The notes under the pieces were generated by a model. It was not told the origin of the DNA. It saw nothing but the letters and a program-made list of their open reading frames with translations, and did no database searches. Below are positions 51,498 through 56,536 of a stretch of DNA of 56,536 nt, piece after piece; the first letter of the stretch is position 1; each line of letters starts with the position of its first letter. Source of the DNA: Lachnospiraceae bacterium UBA3821 (lineage in GTDB: Bacteria; Bacillota; Clostridia; Lachnospirales; Lachnospiraceae); contig DFDT01000101.1 in NCBI GenBank assembly GCA_002368865.1, positions 1 through 56,536 of the forward strand. The letters run 5' to 3'. The position numbers and the translations under genes are program-made.

Positions 51498-51989
51498 CAT
51501 AGAGATTCGGGTGCATATCTGGCGTATCACCGTTTATTTCACTTTGAAGAAAAAAAGATACCGAGCGGCGACGTTATGGCGGATATGCCGGAAGTGCTGG
51601 AGAATATAGAGCAATATGAAAATGCAGAGGGAGGTGGCTGCAAAATGTGTATAGCGATGGACGGAATCAGGGAAGATGCGGACGGATATATGGTGATCTG
51701 ATGATCAGATCTGAAGAGAGCAGTGGAGGATGCAGCGTTCCAGCGGAAGCTGTTCCGGGAATTCGGGTTGTGAGTGATTCGGAGTTTGCCTGAAACCTAT
51801 GGTTTCATGAGGCCGGAGGAGCTGTTACATATGTTTTCAGAAGAGCTATATATCATGGATCGAAATGCGGAGCGTCTCATGGTGACAGAACTGGAGGAGA
51901 TAGTTGCCGCAAAAGACAGCATCATTGCCGAACAGGCTGCTCTTATCGCGCAGTTAAAGGCAAAGCTGGCCGAACAGGCAAACGAATAA
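51498..51989 (+). pseudogene. Decayed fragments of an Rpn-type nuclease gene
   Basis: Short pieces in changing frames read like the C-terminal half of Rpn-family proteins: GAYLAYHRLFHFEEKKIPSG (from 51510, stop at 51699-51701), then LKRAVEDAAFQRKLFREFGL (from about 51708, stop), then EELYIMDRNAERLMVTELEE with a Gln/Ala/Lys coiled tail (ending at 51989). No frame joins them and there is no start. A terminator follows. The reading as a remnant is by motif style only. Confidence 0.55.
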
Positions 51990-52008
51990 AGCACTCAAAA
52001 ACAAAAAG

Positions 52009-52047
52009 GCGGCGTCCCGAAGCAGTATCTCCGGGATGTCGCTTTAT
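52009..52047 (+). terminator. Rho-independent terminator
   Basis: GCGGCGTCCCG (52009-52019) pairs with CGGGATGTCGC (52032-52042) allowing G-U pairs, followed by TTTATTT. It closes the nuclease remnant and insulates the second pectinesterase. Confidence 0.75.
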
Positions 52048-52101
52048 TTATGATTCTATAAGCATGATCAAAAGACCGGATTCAGCTCCCGCTTATTAGG
52101 T

Positions 52102-52127
52102 ATTGCCAAACCACTTGGTTTGGCAAT
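52102..52127. promoter_or_regulatory. Perfect inverted repeat upstream of the second pectinesterase
   Basis: ATTGCCAAACCA and TGGTTTGGCAAT are perfect 12-base arms around CT, 139 bases before the start at 52266. No T run follows, so an operator or RNA processing stem is more likely than a terminator. No clear promoter was found in 52048-52265. Confidence 0.6.
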
Positions 52128-52265
52128 TTGCCTAAAAATCGGTTTTTGAAAATGTGGAATAGGGAGAAAATGATGCGAATTCGGACAAACCGCTGGATTT
52201 TGTTGGAAAAAATTCTACTGTTAAAGCAAATTTATGTTCTCTCGTCCAAAAAGGAGGGTAATATT

Positions 52266-53288
52266 ATGAAACGGAGAATCAAAAAACAAGCGATTGCCAT
52301 ATTGATGACGGTCATGATGGTAGTCGGACTTGTGCCCGCAAATTTTGTGGGTGGCGTATCAAAGGTAAAGGCAGAGGGAAAAGAATGGTTATTCGGAACC
52401 AAGAATGTCCCTGAAGAGAGCCAGGTCAAGTATGAAGGTACTACAGGTGAGTATGACGGTCTGACGATTGATGCGACTGCCGGCAAGTTTGATCTCAGTA
52501 ACAATACGGATTGGGCGCAATTCAATACAGGAGCAAAGGTGAGCTTCGACGTAGCAGGTCCTACAAAGGTGACAGTAAATGGATATAATGCCGGCGGCTA
52601 TGCCGTAGACGGAACGGCGTGCGATGCGGACGCAAAGACAGACTTTGTTTATTATTACACCGAATCGGCTGCGAAGACTATTGTGATCGAGGCAACGGCA
52701 AACACCTATCTTGCCTATATCAAGATAGAAGATTATACTCCCCCTGCAGCGGGTAAAGAATGGTTGTTCGGAACCAAGAATGTCCCTGCGGAAAGCCAGA
52801 TCAAGTATCAGGGTACTACAGGTGAGTATGATGGTCTGACGATTGATGCGACTGCCGGCAAGTTTGATCTCAGTAACAATACAGACTGGGCGCAATTCAA
52901 TACAGGAGCAAAGGTGAGCTTTGATGTAGCAGGTCCTACAAAGGTGACGGTAAAAGGATATAGTGCCGGCGGCTACACTGTAGACGGAACGGCGTGCGAT
53001 GCAGATGCGCAGACGGACTTTGAATATTACTATGATGGTTTAGCTGCAAAGACCATTGTGATCGAGGCAACAGCAAACACCTATTTGGCTTATATTAAGA
53101 CGGAAGATTATGATCCTCCTGTATCAGGTAATGCTGAGAGCTTTACATTTGTTATGGATGAAAAAGCTGAGGGCGGTGTAGTCAAGACGGGCGAGTACAA
53201 GTTCGGGGACAGCACCCTGTTACTGGCAGGTGAAACTGTTGACGGTAAGATCACGCAGTATACTGTAAAAAAGATAAGAAAGTTGTGA
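52266..53288 (+). CDS. Surface pectinesterase, N-terminal part (before frame change)
   Basis: 340 residues that belong with the next frame. A signal peptide (MKRRIKKQAIAILMTVMMVV to about residue 35) is followed by two nearly identical 125-residue modules beginning GKEWLFGTKNVP, probably beta-sandwich carbohydrate-binding or spacer domains. Next comes the start of the region shared with the first pectinesterase (GNAESFTFVMDEKA). AAGGAGG eight bases before the ATG at 52266 sets the start. The frame then runs into TGA at 53286, just after an A AAA AAG run; a -1 shift there joins it to the catalytic part. Confidence 0.82.
   Translation: MKRRIKKQAIAILMTVMMVVGLVPANFVGGVSKVKAEGKEWLFGTKNVPEESQVKYEGTTGEYDGLTIDATAGKFDLSNNTDWAQFNTGAKVSFDVAGPTKVTVNGYNAGGYAVDGTACDADAKTDFVYYYTESAAKTIVIEATANTYLAYIKIEDYTPPAAGKEWLFGTKNVPAESQIKYQGTTGEYDGLTIDATAGKFDLSNNTDWAQFNTGAKVSFDVAGPTKVTVKGYSAGGYTVDGTACDADAQTDFEYYYDGLAAKTIVIEATANTYLAYIKTEDYDPPVSGNAESFTFVMDEKAEGGVVKTGEYKFGDSTLLLAGETVDGKITQYTVKKIRKL
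52377..53126 (+). repeat. Tandem 375-base repeat inside the pectinesterase gene
   Basis: Two units (52377-52751 and 52752-53126) are close to identical over most of their length, each encoding a 125-residue module. The near identity suggests a recent duplication or continuing gene conversion. Confidence 0.85.
53267..53273 (+). other. A AAA AAG slippery heptamer at the pectinesterase frame change
   Basis: In the upstream frame the codons are GTA AAA AAG ATA, so A AAA AAG is in exact slippery phase. Sliding back one base gives AAA AAA GAT AAG AAA GTT and continues into the catalytic frame. The restored residues (KKDKKVVMGGTEVD) align with KPDRKVLMNGKEVD of the first copy. One extra A would also repair the frame. 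Confidence 0.7.
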
Positions 53289-56272
53289 TGGGCGGCACTG
53301 AGGTGGATTCTTACACGGCAGGTAAGAGACATGCAACACCCAATGACATTCCTAAGATTCCCGGGGAAGGCGACGGTACTTTGACTGTGTTCACACCGGC
53401 TGGTAAAGGTATGATGACAGTTTACTTCAACTCAACGTCTTTCTTGAGAGTTTGGGACTTTAATACAGACGGAACCCGGAACGGATATGTTGATTCCGAT
53501 ACAGGTATTACCCAGTATTCGTTTGCCGTAGCTCCGGGACATGCTTACGTTATGTCTACGACAAGCAAGACAAATAATATGTTCTATGCAGGCTATGAAT
53601 ATATTGTGGACGAAGAGATCACAAATCCGATCACGGTTACCAATGAAGATGCGACTCTTTCAGATGCATTGAAGCTTACGGTGGAGGATGCAAATCTTGG
53701 CGGTACCCCGATAGAGTTTTCTGTTGATACCACATCGCTGAAACTCGCAAAAGGTCATACTTATAAGATTTCATCCAATGACGGTGCAATACAGGCTCTT
53801 TGTGGCGAAAGCGATACATTTACGGCAACAGGCGAGACCGTTGCTATTACCCTTCACGGTGTTGCTGATGAGGCCCTTACCGGTAAGATTACGGGTACGG
53901 ACGCTTCAAACGTTACCTCACTTACGTTTGCGAATATGGTTAACGGCACCACATACGAGGCTGTTATTACGGGAGATTCCTATACCTGTTCCATGAAGCC
54001 GGGTGAGTATAATGCCAGTGTTGTAACCACGAACGGAGGCGTTACTTATGACAGAGTTTCCGTTCAGGCAGGCGCTGAAAATGTAGATGAAGTTTTCGTA
54101 GAAGTTCCGAATTCTGAAGTTACAACCTATTCTTATGATGAAATTCCTACACTCTCCACGACGGGCAGTGTAGCTGTTGAAACAGGAAAACCGCACTGCG
54201 TTGCAGGTGCAGGTGCAACGATTACGATTCCGGTATCTGTCAAGTCAAGAGTTGTTGTGAAAGCTTATTATTTGGCAGACTTTACCATGAATGGCGTACA
54301 GAAGACGGTTACGACAAAGGATACATCAGTTATTGATGAACTCTCAGAAGTTGCAGATAGTGATGTAACTCTTGCCTTTAACAGTGTTTCTTATTTGAAG
54401 GGAATCGAAATAGTTCCTGTTGTTCCGTTCCAGAGTGAGATCAGTGTTCCTGGTGATTATGATTCGCTGAACTATGCATCCGCTGCTATTCTTAAAATGG
54501 ATGGCAGGCCGGAGGGAGAAGCGGGAAGAGTAACCATTAATCTGACTGCTGATCAGTTTGAACAGGTTGTGATGTCAGCTCCTTATGTTACCTTGAAGGG
54601 TAATGGCCATACTATTTCTTGGTATTACGGTGTAGGTACGAACTATTATTCTATTGAACCTTCTACAGGTCTTTACAGCGAGAGGCTTGCAAGAGACAGG
54701 TATTCCTCTGCAGAAGGTAACGGAAATCTGTGGGGTGGCGTATTTATTGTAAAAGGTAATAACTTCATTGCGGAAGATACGACCTTTAAGAACACATACA
54801 ATTATGAACTGACGGAAGCTGAAAAGACAGATATTGCAGGTATGGGATATGGCAACAGAATGGCTGATGGTGTGAATGTTGCTTCTCGTAATTGCACAGA
54901 AAGGTCAAATGCTTTCTACATTGCTGCTGACAACATTGAATGTTATAATTGTAATATTCTTTCCTCTCAGGATGCCTTGGGAAGAAATGGCTCTGCCAAT
55001 AACAATTACCACACCTATTTCAGAAATTGTGTGATTGGCGGTAACATTGATTATATCTGTGGTGAATTTGCGGCTGCCTTCGATGAATGCGAATTACAGT
55101 GGAAAGCGTACCCTAATGAAGCAAGCAATAATGCCAAGATCGGTTATATTGTGGCTCCTAAGACAAGTCCGTATGTATTCAGAAATTGTACGATAACAAC
55201 CAACGGAGCAGAGGGCACTGACCCTGTTACCGGCTTGTATGGCAGAACCTGGGGGGCTAACTCGAATGCTTCCTTCATCAATACCGAGACAAATGGGCAT
55301 ATTAAGCAGGACGGCTGGGGTGAGATGGGTACAGGAGAGCGTGCTTCAGCAGTATTTAATGAGTATAACAATACCGAAAATGGCGAGGTAATGTATTCAA
55401 CGGGCTACACGAACAATACCGAGGAAGCAGTAAAGAATTACATTGATACGGACGAGATCAAGGCAACGGACACAGTTCTCGGTTCCTGGGTGCCTGTTCA
55501 TTATCCTGCGGCAGATGATGATGGCGATGATGACGATGAGGTAGAGTACAGTAATGCGGAAAGCACCACGATTCCTGAAACTGTGCTGACGGATGCGGTC
55601 AAAGCGAAAACCGGAGCAACTACTGTAGAAGGCCTGATCAAGTACATCGAAACCACCTTGAAGAATAGCGGTGCTGTTGCTGAGATGGGTACGCCGGACG
55701 GCTACAAGACTGTAGATGTGACTGTGTTGTACAAGGAAGGTGAAAACGGTACATGGAAGCCTATCGACGGGGATAAATTCCCTGCTGAAGGGGTGAAAGT
55801 TGTACTTTCATATTCTGCGGGAACCGGAAAGACAGGGTACAAATACTCTGTCGCACATCTGATCGTTAACGGATACAATGGTCAGACTCCTGGCGAAATC
55901 GAGTTCCTGCCCTATGCTTTGACAGATGATGGCCTGGAAGTGACAATCAAGAGTACATCACCTTTCACCATTGCCTGGAAGAAGATTGTAGACGATGATG
56001 ATGACGATGACGATGATGATGACAAGGGCAATATCATCACAACGGTTGTAAAGAATGATACTCAGGCCAGCCCGAAGACGTTTGATAGGTCCAAATTTGT
56101 GCCGGAAGTTCCGGAAGCAGAACTGGCTAAGTTTGTACAGCGTCAGGAGGTTGAGGACCTGCTCATTACACCGCAGGCGAACAAATTCCCGTTCGGAATC
56201 GTGATCGCAGCGCTTTTGGCGATGGTGGCTTTCATCGGCGGCGAAGCAATCTATTTCCGCAGAAAGAAATAA
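53285..56272 (+). CDS. Surface pectinesterase (CE8), catalytic and anchor part
   Basis: 995 residues, not likely to be made from its own weak GTG start but as the continuation of 52266-53288, giving a protein of about 1,330 residues. It holds a beta-rich region, an extra 100-residue module (about 280-380) absent from the first copy, and the CE8 beta-helix with SSQDALG (Gln562-Asp563), GNIDYICG (Asp589) and GRTW (Arg654, Trp656). Two Asp-rich linkers, a membrane helix (FGIVIAALLAMVAFIGG) and a basic end (YFRRKK) follow, so it is cell-surface anchored. The likely role is demethylating pectin outside the cell. Confidence 0.88.
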   Translation: MMGGTEVDSYTAGKRHATPNDIPKIPGEGDGTLTVFTPAGKGMMTVYFNSTSFLRVWDFNTDGTRNGYVDSDTGITQYSFAVAPGHAYVMSTTSKTNNMFYAGYEYIVDEEITNPITVTNEDATLSDALKLTVEDANLGGTPIEFSVDTTSLKLAKGHTYKISSNDGAIQALCGESDTFTATGETVAITLHGVADEALTGKITGTDASNVTSLTFANMVNGTTYEAVITGDSYTCSMKPGEYNASVVTTNGGVTYDRVSVQAGAENVDEVFVEVPNSEVTTYSYDEIPTLSTTGSVAVETGKPHCVAGAGATITIPVSVKSRVVVKAYYLADFTMNGVQKTVTTKDTSVIDELSEVADSDVTLAFNSVSYLKGIEIVPVVPFQSEISVPGDYDSLNYASAAILKMDGRPEGEAGRVTINLTADQFEQVVMSAPYVTLKGNGHTISWYYGVGTNYYSIEPSTGLYSERLARDRYSSAEGNGNLWGGVFIVKGNNFIAEDTTFKNTYNYELTEAEKTDIAGMGYGNRMADGVNVASRNCTERSNAFYIAADNIECYNCNILSSQDALGRNGSANNNYHTYFRNCVIGGNIDYICGEFAAAFDECELQWKAYPNEASNNAKIGYIVAPKTSPYVFRNCTITTNGAEGTDPVTGLYGRTWGANSNASFINTETNGHIKQDGWGEMGTGERASAVFNEYNNTENGEVMYSTGYTNNTEEAVKNYIDTDEIKATDTVLGSWVPVHYPAADDDGDDDDEVEYSNAESTTIPETVLTDAVKAKTGATTVEGLIKYIETTLKNSGAVAEMGTPDGYKTVDVTVLYKEGENGTWKPIDGDKFPAEGVKVVLSYSAGTGKTGYKYSVAHLIVNGYNGQTPGEIEFLPYALTDDGLEVTIKSTSPFTIAWKKIVDDDDDDDDDDDKGNIITTVVKNDTQASPKTFDRSKFVPEVPEAELAKFVQRQEVEDLLITPQANKFPFGIVIAALLAMVAFIGGEAIYFRRKK

Positions 56273-56298
56273 GGTTTAAAACACAATAAGCAGTAATA

Positions 56299-56336
56299 AG
56301 ATCCGGCAGAGAGCAAATCTCTGCCGGATCTGTCAT
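56299..56336 (+). terminator. Strong terminator after the second pectinesterase
   Basis: Fourteen perfect base pairs: AGATCCGGCAGAGA (56299-56312) with TCTCTGCCGGATCT (56318-56331), a GCAAA loop, then GTCATTTTGT. Confidence 0.88.
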
Positions 56337-56343
56337 TTTGTAC

Positions 56344-56536
56344 TTGACATTCTCTTTAAAATTGTTACAATAAAATCAAAGCATGACAATTTCTAAATAT
56401 CATATTTTAACAATTCTATGTTTTCAGAAAATCTATGCTTTTAATCCAAATCGTATATTAAAGGCAGAAGAGTTTCGATAACAGAAGAATGTTATAATAT
56501 GGTCGAAAGAAAAAGCTGAATGAAAGTGTATCGGGC
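56344..56536 (+). promoter_or_regulatory. Second copy of the Rpn-gene promoter and leader (cut by window end)
   Basis: TTGACA (56344-56349), a 16-base spacer and TACAAT (56366-56371). The following leader matches 30169-30240: AAAGCATGACAATTTCTAAA near 56378 and ATCTATGCTTTTAATCC near 56431. AAAGCAT (56378-56384) can pair with ATGCTTT (56435-56441). The coding part would lie past the window; a short ATG frame begins at 56520 but cannot be judged. Confidence 0.65.

Noticed and set aside
52102..52140. Sigma-54 promoter (TGGCA...TTGC)
   Set aside because: The GG and GC elements are only six bases apart instead of about ten.
52128..52265. Upstream in-frame extension of the second pectinesterase
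   Set aside because: It starts within the palindrome, lacks a ribosome binding site, and would place 46 residues before a well-formed signal peptide that has its own AAGGAGG.
48174..56272. Transposon-borne pectinesterase duplication
   Set aside because: No terminal inverted repeats, target duplications or transposase frame bracket either copy; nuclease-like genes nearby are noted separately.

Overview
The window reads as chromosome of a flagellated, Gram-positive Clostridia-type bacterium, most likely Lachnospiraceae. The main pointers are the order mbl-flhO-flhP, a comFC-yvyF pair, CdaA/CdaR, a Spo0A-type DNA-binding domain, strong AGGAGG ribosome binding sites, and surface-anchored pectinesterases typical of gut pectin users. 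No rRNA, tRNA, CRISPR array or complete insertion sequence was seen.

Positions 1-16863 are mostly housekeeping. In order: the 3' part of uvrA; mbl with two flagellar rod/hook genes and a rod-binding protein; recD2, comFC and a YvyF-like flagellar protein; two uncharacterised membrane proteins leading into cdaA-cdaR (c-di-AMP synthesis); an HPr gene behind a folded leader; leuA; a convergent YuiD/YerB-like pair; and a polyprenyl-type glycosyltransferase. A stand-alone Spo0A output domain without a receiver follows at 17029.

Positions 17442-46634 form a large surface-polysaccharide region. The first half (17442-30132) has a priming sugar-phosphate transferase, a Wzz-like protein fused to a degenerate BY-kinase remnant, GT2 and tandem GT4 glycosyltransferases, an EpsG-type polymerase and an O-antigen-ligase-like protein. 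The second half (33718-46634) has large membrane proteins of possible GT-C type, several dolichol-phosphate-mannose-synthase-like GT2 enzymes, an FAD oxidoreductase, a DegT aminotransferase and a GNAT acetyltransferase. No flippase or sugar-nucleotide precursor genes are visible.

The two halves are separated by an accessory block (about 30133-33717). It holds an Rpn-type PD-(D/E)XK nuclease gene behind a long leader whose ribosome binding site is closed in a hairpin, a BlaI/BlaR1-like pair without the usual beta-lactam sensor, and a short exported Trp-rich peptide. The peptide has a perfect consensus promoter and three direct repeats in its 5' untranslated region.

Positions 46653-56536 hold an SGNH esterase, two paralogous pectinesterases and more Rpn-type nuclease material. 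The second pectinesterase is interrupted by a -1 frame change lying exactly on an A AAA AAG slippery heptamer. The last 190 bases repeat the leader found upstream of the first Rpn-type gene, so another copy of that unit probably begins at the window edge.
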